Under the pieces are notes generated by a model. That model saw nothing but the letters and a program-made list of their open reading frames with translations, made no database searches and was not told the DNA's origin. 64,000 bases of DNA from Clostridiales bacterium COT073_COT-073 (GTDB taxonomy: Bacteria; Bacillota; Clostridia; Lachnospirales; Vallitaleaceae): the NCBI GenBank assembly GCA_003858485.1, contig RQYD01000020.1, positions 59,725-123,724 of the forward strand, in the 5' to 3' direction. Numbering within the stretch: position 1 is the first letter of the stretch; every line of letters starts with the position of its first letter. Below are positions 1 to 9,162 of the stretch, in pieces. The translations under genes were made by a program, and so were the position numbers.

Positions 1-2104
1 CTTAAATCCGTTATCACTGTCTAAAGTAATCGGCTCAATTGCAACTTTAACCGGCGGCTGACCGGCATCGATTGTCCGATATAAGGACACTTTAACCGGT
101 GTTTGCTCTGCCGTCGGTGTATTTACCCATTTTTTCTCAACCGGAATATTGACTCTAGCAATATTTCGATTGGTAAAAGCTCCAAACAGTATACCGCCCC
201 CAACTTCTTTTAAGATTACTTCGGTATTGTCGGCGGAATAATTGGCAGCCACCATGTTTTCAACAATTTTGTACTCATACGGTGCTCCGCTTGCATCCAG
301 TCTTTTGACTTTATTTTCAAATTCTCCATCCCAAACCGAACGATTATCGCTTGGCTTTTTCATAATCAAACTATCTATTTTCGTATTGTTCTGATAAAGC
401 TCTACCTTGAGTTGATTCGGCATTTCGCCCAGCCAGGTTTTCTTTACTTTAACCGTCAAGTCATCAGAAGGTGTCGTACCTTCTTTCTGATTATGAACTT
501 GAAATACATACTTTCCGGTTTCTGTTTCCGTCGGAGCGGTGTAGTTCGGTTGATAGCCGGGCACATCCACTTCTTTAATATCATATTCGATTTTTTTGCC
601 ATTAAAGTACACAGTCAAGCCATCCAAAGTTCCCCGCCATTCCGTTCCTGATTTTTTTACCTTTAGTGTTTCCAGATAGAATGGATTACCCATAATTTTA
701 CCGATTACAACAACATCGACTTCCTGAATGTCCTGACTCGGCTCTTCCGACCAAGTCTTAATAACAGTAACACTACCACTAATCGTAGCACTTACACGTG
801 GTGTCGGTAATTTCATCGTCTCTTTGATATTGGCATTTAATTTAAAATATGAATTTTCGTTGCCAACCGGCCACATAACGCCGTCACGATACTGCGGCAA
901 CAGCTCTGCCGGATAGGTAATAATCAGCTTTTGTCCCGGTTTTAGATAAATACCGCTAAAGTGAAACTGGCTAAAATCTTCTACCCATGATTTTTTTATG
1001 GTATGGCTTTCTTCCGTGCCGGTTGCCGAATTGATTACTTTTATCTGAACCTCAGACAAATTTCCGTATTTTACCCGAGCAGGAAAATCTTCTCCATCTA
1101 CAATCACACCATTGCGAACTTTATAGGTAATAATATCCTCATTGATCTTGGACAAAATTTTATCCAAATCATCTAAGTTTTCATCCGTGTTATAGTAATT
1201 TCCACTGGAAGAAACCTCTTTCATAAAATATCTTTCCCGTTCGGATACCATTCCCAGCCCGTGAGAGATAATTTCCATTCCCTTCTTTTATAGCCATCTG
1301 CTGTAATAATACTATTGCGTGCAACCCTTCCAATATCTCCAGAGTATGAGCCATCTCCGATTTGATTGCTAGCATCCGCTTTGTTGTTTACTTTTACATT
1401 GGTCTCCTTTATCCCATTATATCCACGTTTCCAATATTTCTCTGACCAAAGATGCCATGAAGTATAATACGGCTCAAATTGTAGTTCTTTTTCAATTGGA
1501 ATTTCCTCTCTCTCCCATGCTATGGTCGGAATCCCATCCGCAATAAAGATGATTAACTTCTGGGCATCCAGTCTGCCATTATTTGCCAGTTCATAATGTG
1601 CCGATGCCAATCCCACATCGGCAAAAGTCGCCTCCGAAGCAAAAATATTATCTATCTTCTCCTTTATGGCAGCCACGTCGGTAGAAAGCCCGATATCCAC
1701 TATTACCTCTCTCGAAAAACTGATTACAGCCAGTCGAATATTATCCTTTCCCGGTACAATCAGCCTATCCACGAACTTTTTTGCAGCCTCTTTGGCTTTC
1801 ACAATGCGATCTCCGGCCATACTTCCGGATTTATCAATCAATAGCGCCACATCCAAATTATTTTGAAGCGGTTCATTCGCTGCATCGACCTCCACTTTGA
1901 CATTAAATTTACCCTCAGCATAGTCCGTAACTGTTTTGTTTACAGTTATTCCCTGATATTCGCCGGTACTACCTTCTGTTCCTGATTTATAAAGTCATCT
2001 TGCGCATTTACCTCATAATTCCCTAGCGCAACCTGCATGATTTGAAACATCAATGCAAGCACCATTGCTATTGACAGCATGGATTTCGTTTTACTTTTTT
2101 TCAT
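1..2104 (-). pseudogene. VWA-Cna_B surface adhesin/pilin-like protein, frame-broken and cut by the window edge
   Basis: A signal peptide starts at 2104 (MKKSKTKSMLSIAMVLALM) behind a GGAGAG ribosome site. A von Willebrand A domain follows with a DxSxS MIDAS motif (DKSGS, about 1820) and IFIADGIPT. Beyond it are Cna_B-like beta repeats whose strands begin VKKTWLG and VEKKWVN; they run open to base 1. The three parts are not in one frame. The signal peptide frame hits a stop near 1970, while the VWA frame has a stop just upstream near 1998. The VWA frame ends at 1221, whereas the continuation (ISHGLGMVSERERYFMKEV) is in another frame from about 1290. Families with this layout are cell-wall or pilus adhesins of Bacillota. 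Two shifts suggest a decayed or phase-varied gene, or errors in a draft assembly. The C-terminal sorting signal would lie outside the window. Confidence 0.75.
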
Positions 2105-2271
2105 AATCTCTCCTTTATCTTATATTAAAAACAAGAATCTCCCCTCATGCCGTAATGAGTTTCGTATTCTTATAATAACCTTTGATTTCCCAAACCCTGT
2201 TTTCTTTCTGTTCTTTTATTTTCTTCACGCCATCTATTATCTTATATTTTTATATATTTGCGGTTATTTTA

Positions 2272-2300
2272 AGTATATTCTTCTTTTCAGGCCAAGTCAA
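2272..2300 (-). promoter_or_regulatory. Sigma-A-type promoter of the VWA surface protein
   Basis: On the minus strand TTGACT (2300-2295) and TATACT (2277-2272) are separated by exactly 17 bp. They lie about 170 bp upstream of the VWA gene start, which leaves a long AT-rich leader. The near-consensus boxes suggest that the gene is, or recently was, well transcribed despite its broken frame. Confidence 0.55.
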
Positions 2301-2420
2301 TAGATAATTATACGCATTTTCTCGTTTTGAGCACAAAAAACACCAAAATAAGCGAGCACATGGGTTCCACCGCTTTCCTGCTTTACTCTGTAAACACTAC
2401 AGTGGCATATGCTATCGCAA

Positions 2421-2550
2421 CTTGCTTTGCAAGACTGCTTTCATTTCCACCCATTTGACGTGCCCTGTCGAAAAACTTCGTTTTTCTGCCCGGGTGGGCA
2501 ACCTACCTTTCGCCACTTACTTCGTAAGATGGCTTGCGGTTACACACCGC
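2421..2550. repeat. Cluster of five small perfect hairpins
   Basis: Five short perfect stems lie within 130 bp: CTTGC-TTT-GCAAG (2421-2433), GAAAAAC-TTC-GTTTTTC (2470-2486), TGCCC-GGGT-GGGCA (2487-2500), CTTAC-TTC-GTAAG (2516-2528) and GCGGT-TACAC-ACCGC (2536-2550). The segment lies between the methyltransferase stop and the VWA promoter and has no credible ORF. It may be a repetitive palindromic element or a structured RNA; a simple terminator would not need five stems. The rest of 2105-2420 is AT-rich and shows only the promoter. Confidence 0.6.
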
Positions 2551-2558
2551 TTTCGCAC

Positions 2559-3362
2559 TTAATCTAAACGCTTCTTCAAATCCACAAAAAGCATCCCTTG
2601 TGTACTGCTAACCTCTGTAACAACTTTGTTTTTTACAATATATTCCGCCAATGCTGTTTTCACTGCCTGTACTTCTTTTTCCGTATACTCCGCCCCGTAA
2701 AACCAACTGGCATATCGCTGATAAAGGCTTTCCGGTGCGACTTCCTTGACACTTCTTTGCACATAGGTATCAAAGCTCGGATAATATCCATCTTCAAATA
2801 AAAGTTCGAAAATATAGCGAATATTTTGGCTGCCATGACCTTTGGCCTTTACTCCAAGTTTTTGCGAAACTTTTTCCAGTAGGCTATCTTTGTTTCCCAT
2901 CCATGAACCAATGAAAATCCCTTGTTTCGCCAATTTTAAGATTTTATCATAACTTTCATAATAGGAAATGACTGGATTATTGGAAATAAAGACATAATCG
3001 TATGGTTTCTGCGGAGAAAAATCTTGAAAGGATTCCACATGAAAGGCAATCTTTTCCGCATCATATCCTGACTCCCCGAGATACTTTTTGGCTTCCCTTA
3101 CCATTTCAGACGATGGCTCCAATCCTTCCACAATTGCCCCTTCCTCCAGAAGCAACTTCATATATTTTCCGGCACCGCATCCAACATCTAAAATGCTTTT
3201 ACCGTTTAAATCCACCTGTTTCTTTAAAAACTCCATATAAGGGTCTTGCCCCTCCGTTTTCATATTGGCAGCAAACTCTTTCGCTCTTTTGTTCCACATC
3301 TGATTGGACTTTTCCATATCCTGCGGGCTTTGGGTTAATTTACTAACACATAATTCTCTCAT
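2559..3362 (-). CDS. Class I SAM-dependent methyltransferase
   Basis: The 267-residue protein has the Rossmann-type SAM-binding motif I ILDVGCGAG at residues 57-65. An acidic strand-2 end follows (VEGLEPS, about 78-84), and a motif IV-like YDYVFISNN lies further on. The substrate is not evident; similar clostridial proteins are annotated only as methyltransferase domain proteins. The ATG follows AAGGAG at good spacing. It lies upstream of the hairpin cluster and downstream of the ParB/Srx-like gene, with about 40 bp between, so 4522 to 2559 could be one transcript. Confidence 0.85.
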   Translation of the reverse strand: MRELCVSKLTQSPQDMEKSNQMWNKRAKEFAANMKTEGQDPYMEFLKKQVDLNGKSILDVGCGAGKYMKLLLEEGAIVEGLEPSSEMVREAKKYLGESGYDAEKIAFHVESFQDFSPQKPYDYVFISNNPVISYYESYDKILKLAKQGIFIGSWMGNKDSLLEKVSQKLGVKAKGHGSQNIRYIFELLFEDGYYPSFDTYVQRSVKEVAPESLYQRYASWFYGAEYTEKEVQAVKTALAEYIVKNKVVTEVSSTQGMLFVDLKKRLD

Positions 3363-3403
3363 TGATTGCTCCTTATTCCTATTTCATTTCTCTGTTTTTC
3401 ATA

Positions 3404-3772
3404 CTATGCAATCCACATTTCGGCGTAGTCTTCCACTGAAAGATGGTGTTTTATTAAATCCCCCGGACGATACACCGCTCTGTTTTTACATTCTTTAACG
3501 CAAAGCCGATACAAATTCCAATCCAGATCATCTTCTTGCCATATTAGCGGCACTTTAGACAGCCCAGACAATATAGCGGCAACTGCTCTGGTATGTCCAT
3601 CCGTCATAATCAGCTCATCATCCAGCATTTTTACCGGAATAGGCGAAAAATTGCTGAGATCCTCTTTGTTAAACCATCCCCAAATATTTTTCAATTTCAA
3701 ATCAGAAATATAAAACTGAGATGGCTGTATTTCCGATAGTAAAACATCTTCCAATGTAACCTTACGATTCAC
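3404..3772 (-). CDS. Small ParB/sulfiredoxin-like protein
   Basis: The 122-residue protein has a DGHTRA motif (residues 58-63) preceded by a strand ending IPVKMLDDELIMT. This matches the nucleotide-binding DGxHR-type loop of the ParB-N/sulfiredoxin fold. It lacks the HTH part of true ParB, so it is not a partition protein. The start is a GTG at 3772 behind AGAGAG. It ends in DLIKHHLSVEDYAEMWIA, a tail I recall from clostridial conserved hypotheticals. Biochemical role unknown. It is 18 bp downstream of the GNAT gene and probably co-transcribed with it. Confidence 0.7.
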   Translation of the reverse strand: MNRKVTLEDVLLSEIQPSQFYISDLKLKNIWGWFNKEDLSNFSPIPVKMLDDELIMTDGHTRAVAAILSGLSKVPLIWQEDDLDWNLYRLCVKECKNRAVYRPGDLIKHHLSVEDYAEMWIA

Positions 3773-3790
3773 GATTTTTTATCTCTCTTT

Positions 3791-4522
3791 TTAATTTATT
3801 GATATTTCATTAAGGTCCCCGCAGCAATACTCATAAAGCTTATCGACAACTTCAAAACCCATTTTTTCGTACATTTCTTTTGGGGTATCATTGGCATCAG
3901 CATGCAGAAATAATACATTGCCCTGTGTTCGTTTGACCACTTCCTCAATGATGGTAGTGGCGATGTATTTGCCACGATAATCCGTATCAACAAGTAGTCC
4001 GTCAAAGCAGGCAGCCCCATCTGCTACAAAATAGTAACATACTCCAACTAATCGCTCCTCCAGATACGCCCCGATATAATTCAGTTTCTCATAATTATGA
4101 CGAATATTGCGAACGGTAAAATCCCTGCCGTAGATTTCGCCATAATGCTTTAGCTCGATTTCCTCCAGCTCCTCGATAGTCGGCACATCAAATCTCACAT
4201 CCGGATTGGTTTTCCACTCCGCTCTGTCCTCTTTTAATGCCATCGTCAGAGTAATTCCTTCTTCTATGCCAAAGCTGTTCTTTAAGGGAAAATTACCCTC
4301 CAATTTGATAAAATTATCCCCTCTTTCTTTTTGATAGGCAAATGCCTTTTGAAACTCCTCCTTACTTGGCTGGGCGGAGTATTCAAAGTAATTATGGTCA
4401 TACTTATCTTTTAAGTCATTATCTTCCCATTTGTTTAAATTTCGGGTAAAAAGCTTATTCACGCAAAAAAGAGTTGCCATTTTATGTTCAATCATACGTG
4501 ATTGAGTTTTTAGGTTTATCAT
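3791..4522 (-). CDS. GNAT-family N-acetyltransferase
   Basis: The C-terminal half of this 243-residue protein is a GNAT fold. Motif A reads LLVDTDYRGKYIATTII (177-193, with the acetyl-CoA pyrophosphate loop around R183-G184), and motif B includes YEKMGFEVVDKLYEY. The N-terminal 110 residues are a longer extension (FIKLEGNFPL..) typical of clostridial GNATs. The acceptor substrate is unknown. The start at 4522 follows GAGGAA. It lies 85 bp downstream of jetC on the same strand. Confidence 0.85.
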   Translation of the reverse strand: MINLKTQSRMIEHKMATLFCVNKLFTRNLNKWEDNDLKDKYDHNYFEYSAQPSKEEFQKAFAYQKERGDNFIKLEGNFPLKNSFGIEEGITLTMALKEDRAEWKTNPDVRFDVPTIEELEEIELKHYGEIYGRDFTVRNIRHNYEKLNYIGAYLEERLVGVCYYFVADGAACFDGLLVDTDYRGKYIATTIIEEVVKRTQGNVLFLHADANDTPKEMYEKMGFEVVDKLYEYCCGDLNEISIN

Positions 4523-4607
4523 GATATTCCTCGATTCGTATTCTTTTTTTATTATTTACTGTGTCTTAAAAAACAATTGCTCTTTAGATTTCTCTTTCTC
4601 CCTCCCC

Positions 4608-7600
4608 CTAAAACTCCTTCTGCCGTAAATGAGCGATATTCAAACTTCGTTTAAAATCCAGAATTCGGGTAGAGATTTCGGCATCAGCCGCTTCAGCACT
4701 GACACCGCTATATACCACCGGGAAGAAATCACTAATAAATTTCCCTTCCGCATGGGCAGTCAGGGCTATGATTTGATAGCCCAGCTTTTTGGCAATGTAA
4801 AACACAGGCTCCAGTACATACCTACTGGAAGCCTTGCCAAACGGATTGTCTAATACTACGGTTCTGCCAATTTTCCCTTCATTTTCCGGAATATACTTCT
4901 TTTCTTCAATGTAATTTAAAATCGCTAAAAACAGAGCCATATTTTTACTCCAGCCTTCGCCGCCCGACCATCTTTGAGACGTTTCCCAATCAAATAGATT
5001 TTTGGACAATTCCGTTCGGTCATTGACTTTACGACATTTAATTCGTATGCTCTCATCACCTAACGCTTTCCAAATGAGCTGAGCGGAGTTAAAATCCCGG
5101 CTTAGCAAAGCTTTCTTTTCTCTTTGTATTTCCTCTTTGGCAGACGTTTCATTTTCTTCGCCACTAAAGCGGTCGTATTTCTGAATGATTTCTTCAATAT
5201 AATTACGCAGGATCTTCTTTATTGCTTCATTCTCAAGCTTGGGAATGACAAATTCAAATACCAGCTGTGAACCACTTTGGGTTACTACTCTGGTTTTATA
5301 CTGAATATCATGGATTTCTTCCAGAAGTCGCAGGCAAAAACCGGATAAATGACTGAGAAAGGTTTGTAAATCTTCCTCACTTTGGCGCATATTCTCTTCC
5401 GTCATTTCAATACTCCGTTTCAGTCCGAAGCTGATTTTATCCTGAACATGTAAAAGCTCCTCATAATTATGACAATTGGCAATACTATCAATACAGTTTT
5501 GCAGTAAACGAGGGTCTTCAATATTTTTACGACAAAAGTCCTGATAGACCTCCCATTCCAGCATAATTTGCTTTAAGCTGTCCTCATATTGATAATATGT
5601 CTTTTCCACCAATTTAAAATAATGATTGACCATTTTTTCCGGATCATAGGCATAATTGATAAAATCATTCTCTCCTACAATCTGCGGATATTTATCAATC
5701 TCCTTATAAATAAGAGCTTTTTGATGTCTTTGTTCTCTTATTTCCAGTTCATGCCAGAAGTGGCGCTCTCTTTCCAGCTCCTTTTCCAGCCTTACAATAT
5801 GCTCCGCCAGATTCTGTGCTTCTTTTTTCAATAATTGTTTTTCTTCTTCGATTTGCTTTTTGGCAATGGATAGTAGCATGGTAAATAAAAACGCCTCTGC
5901 AAAACCGATAGCTTGCAGCTTTTCTCTTTCTTCCGCTATTTTTTTGCATAATTCAGTGATTTGAACAGAAAGCTTAACCACTCTTTTTCCCAGTTCTTTC
6001 AGTTCCGGCTCCAATCTCCGTAATTTATCATCCAGTGCCACTTGCTCCGCTTCCTCAAAATCTTCCAATATCCGAACCTGACTTCTGGCCTTCTTACGTT
6101 TTGTTTCCTCTTCTTTTCTTGCTTTTTTTAATTGTTCCTGCCAAAAATCAATCTGTTCTTTTAATTGCGATTTTTCACTGTGAATCCCCAGTAACTGCTT
6201 TTCCACCCCTTTGCTTCTTTGCATTAGGACTTCCAAAGAATCTTTGCTATACTTGATTTCATAAGATAAACATTTCTGATAGATCTCTTTTGCCAAAATA
6301 CCTGCCTGCTCATTCTGCCATCTGCTTCTTTCCGCCATGTACTCCTTTTGCAGGCCATCCAGACTTTGCTTTTCTCTTTCCAGTCGCTGCTTTTCTTTTT
6401 CTTTTTGCTGCAAAGAGCTTTCTCCATGCTCAAGCTCAATTTCCATGTTTTGACACTCTCTTTGAAGGGATTTATATTTTTGAACTTTTTCATGCCAGAT
6501 AAATAAATGGTTTAACTCCGTATCATTTTCATTTTTCTTCCGCTCACATTGCTCAATCTTTTGTTTTTGATAAACGACTTTTTTTTCATTTTCCAAATAT
6601 GATTTTTCCAGTTCCTCCTCTTTGCTGAGCAGTTTATCCATTTGCATATTCAAATCCCGAAATCTTTCATAGGGATACTGCTTAAAAAAAGAAATAATGG
6701 CTGTCTCCAGATTTTTTCCTTGCTGCAAGATTCCAAAAGCTTCCCTGCACTGCTGTTTTGCCTCTTCGGCTTCCCTTTGATGTTTCTTTTTCCACTGTTC
6801 AAAATAATCCTGATCCAGATTATCCCGCCATGACCTCGGAAAAACCATATTTTCATATAAAAAAGAGTCATCTTCCAAACTTACCATTTTTTCCAGTAAA
6901 AGTTTAACTTCTAGTGTACTTAATATCATGATATGAATGGTCAGTTTATCGGTATATTTCTCCAGTAGTCTTCCGGCTTTTTCCACTTCTTCTCCACCAA
7001 CCACCAGCGTAATTGCCCAAAATGGGTAAAGCTGATAGAGCTTCTCCACCTCATAACCATAGCTTTGGCATAAAACGTCCAAATATTTTGTACCTAAAAC
7101 AGCACTTGGTAAATCACCGGCGATTTTGGAAGCAATCTCAGAAAGTGCTGGGTCCGCCACAAAGGATTCACTGCCCTCATACATGGTATAAAGCCTTGTT
7201 TCCAATCGTTCTTTTTCAAGACTTTCCTGATAGGCTCTTTCTCTTTTTTGCAGGGCATTTTCCAACAAATGAAAAATCTGACTTTCTCTTTGGTACAGGC
7301 TATCCGGTTGCTCCAACGGAATATTACCAAGCTCTTCTATGATCCTGACCATCAAATCGAGAGCGGATTCTTTCAGCAAATGATTTTCGGCCATCAGTTT
7401 TCCCTTACTTTCTGTGATAGCCCGTCGCCTTTGGGTCAACTCTTTAGTTTCATTTTCTAAATTCTCTATCCGCTGCTTTCCATCTGTAATTTCATGCTCG
7501 ATTTTACTATTTTCTTCCTGTAACTCACGCATCCGCTTTCGATAGCTTTCCATTCTGCTATCAATGGATTCTTGCCCGGACAAGTCAAGCAAATGTGCCA

Positions 7601-9035
7601 ACTCCTGCATTTCCTTATTTTGCCTTCTGATTTCTCCTTTTTTGATGCCATTTTCTGCATAAATCTGATTCAATTCTTTCTGCAATTGCCTTTGTGCAGA
7701 TTGATTTTTTTCCATCTCTGTCTGATTACTTTCCAGCCTTAACTCAACTTCCACTAGTTTATTCCGATATTTAGTCAATAAGTCTTCAAAATATCCATGC
7801 AAAAAGGCATAAACCTCTTCCAGCTCCTCTTCAAGGGTTTCCGCTTCCGGTGACTGACTTAGTCTTTCCGTTTGCTTTTGCAGTTCTGCAATTTGCTCTT
7901 GTAAAGACAGTATTTCATAATGACAAATGCTGATTTCAATGCTTTCCAGTCTGCTTCTCAGCGTATCATATTCGGTTTGTTTTTGCACTTGCAGTAATTT
8001 TTGCTCCTTTTCTTCTTCCGAAAAAAGAGCCAATTCTTCTTCCAAACTACGAATTTTCCATGATATCTCCTGAAACTTGTTCTTCTTTTGGCTTTGCTCG
8101 TTCTCCTCCAAATCCTGCCTTATCCTTACAAGACTCTGCTCTTTTTGATTTTTTTGTGTCAATATATATTTCTTTAATGCCTTTAAACTAAGGATAGCTT
8201 TATCATATTCCATCTCCACCTGATGATGACCGGCATATTTTTTAATATAAACTTCCATCTGCCAAAGAACAGACTTCAATCTGCGAATTTCCGCCATTAA
8301 TTCTTTATTCTTTTTAAAATTATCTCTTTGTTTTTCAAAGGTATCGGCAAAATTGATTTTTTCGCCCGTCATCAACACATCCTCCGCCACCGGAATCAGT
8401 AAATGCTCCATTAACTGACGAGTGGTACCGCAATTCTTAAAAAAGACTTCCATCCCGCCTTCTTCTTTATTTATCAAGGCAATCTTTTTCCACTGCTCCG
8501 GCACGATAAACAGCTCTTTTTCCAGATAATTGCAATAGGAGTTTATGGTGTCAAAAGTCTTTGCCAGCATTCGCTTTTCTTTCATTTCTTTATAATATTC
8601 CCAAATCTCAAAACGACTGGCCGGACGAAAAACTCCTTCCGTTTCCATTATAGAAAAGGGCATAGATAAAATATCCTGATTATCTCCTTCCCCATACTGA
8701 TACACATATTTTAAGGACTTTAATTCCTGATTATCCAGGTAAAGAGAAACCGCTGTTACCGCATAAGTTCTGGGCTTTTCCCGAATCAGCCATTCGACCG
8801 CAATATGCGCCGGCTCACCGGTCAGTACCAAAGTATCCTTGATTCTGCGGCCGGCTACTTCCATATGCGGAACAATCGCCTGCATCAAGAGCTGAATAAA
8901 CACCGTTTTGCCAATGCCATTTTGCAGCAAAATAACACTATGTTCCGAGCGAAAATCAAAGGTCATATCATTATACCTTTTCTCGCCATTATCATAGATG
9001 ATATTGGTTAATCTTACTTTTTCAATCGTCGCCAT
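4608..9035 (-). CDS. jetC: Wadjet SMC-like ATPase JetC
   Basis: The 1475-residue protein is an SMC/MukB-like ATPase. It has a Walker A QNGIGKT at 38-44, about 1,200 residues dominated by Glu/Lys/Gln-rich coiled coil with a central hinge-like globular part, an ABC signature WSGGEGW (S1357) and a Walker B VVLDNPFGKAS (D1396). In Wadjet, JetABC forms a condensin-like loop extruder and JetD cleaves small circular DNA such as plasmids. The residue after the Walker B Asp is Asn (N1397), not the usual catalytic Glu. jetC normally adjoins jetB, but here two unrelated genes intervene. The ATG at 9035 is preceded by CGAGGTACC. Confidence 0.87.
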   Translation of the reverse strand: MATIEKVRLTNIIYDNGEKRYNDMTFDFRSEHSVILLQNGIGKTVFIQLLMQAIVPHMEVAGRRIKDTLVLTGEPAHIAVEWLIREKPRTYAVTAVSLYLDNQELKSLKYVYQYGEGDNQDILSMPFSIMETEGVFRPASRFEIWEYYKEMKEKRMLAKTFDTINSYCNYLEKELFIVPEQWKKIALINKEEGGMEVFFKNCGTTRQLMEHLLIPVAEDVLMTGEKINFADTFEKQRDNFKKNKELMAEIRRLKSVLWQMEVYIKKYAGHHQVEMEYDKAILSLKALKKYILTQKNQKEQSLVRIRQDLEENEQSQKKNKFQEISWKIRSLEEELALFSEEEKEQKLLQVQKQTEYDTLRSRLESIEISICHYEILSLQEQIAELQKQTERLSQSPEAETLEEELEEVYAFLHGYFEDLLTKYRNKLVEVELRLESNQTEMEKNQSAQRQLQKELNQIYAENGIKKGEIRRQNKEMQELAHLLDLSGQESIDSRMESYRKRMRELQEENSKIEHEITDGKQRIENLENETKELTQRRRAITESKGKLMAENHLLKESALDLMVRIIEELGNIPLEQPDSLYQRESQIFHLLENALQKRERAYQESLEKERLETRLYTMYEGSESFVADPALSEIASKIAGDLPSAVLGTKYLDVLCQSYGYEVEKLYQLYPFWAITLVVGGEEVEKAGRLLEKYTDKLTIHIMILSTLEVKLLLEKMVSLEDDSFLYENMVFPRSWRDNLDQDYFEQWKKKHQREAEEAKQQCREAFGILQQGKNLETAIISFFKQYPYERFRDLNMQMDKLLSKEEELEKSYLENEKKVVYQKQKIEQCERKKNENDTELNHLFIWHEKVQKYKSLQRECQNMEIELEHGESSLQQKEKEKQRLEREKQSLDGLQKEYMAERSRWQNEQAGILAKEIYQKCLSYEIKYSKDSLEVLMQRSKGVEKQLLGIHSEKSQLKEQIDFWQEQLKKARKEEETKRKKARSQVRILEDFEEAEQVALDDKLRRLEPELKELGKRVVKLSVQITELCKKIAEEREKLQAIGFAEAFLFTMLLSIAKKQIEEEKQLLKKEAQNLAEHIVRLEKELERERHFWHELEIREQRHQKALIYKEIDKYPQIVGENDFINYAYDPEKMVNHYFKLVEKTYYQYEDSLKQIMLEWEVYQDFCRKNIEDPRLLQNCIDSIANCHNYEELLHVQDKISFGLKRSIEMTEENMRQSEEDLQTFLSHLSGFCLRLLEEIHDIQYKTRVVTQSGSQLVFEFVIPKLENEAIKKILRNYIEEIIQKYDRFSGEENETSAKEEIQREKKALLSRDFNSAQLIWKALGDESIRIKCRKVNDRTELSKNLFDWETSQRWSGGEGWSKNMALFLAILNYIEEKKYIPENEGKIGRTVVLDNPFGKASSRYVLEPVFYIAKKLGYQIIALTAHAEGKFISDFFPVVYSGVSAEAADAEISTRILDFKRSLNIAHLRQKEF

Positions 9036-9162
9036 AGCGGTACCTCGTTTGTTAATTGTCTGTCTATTTACAATATACTAACTTACTTTTTCCGATACTT
9101 CACCGGTCACTCAACCTTTGTCTTCCATTACTTACTCTTGTTAATTCAGCAATTGTTTTCAT

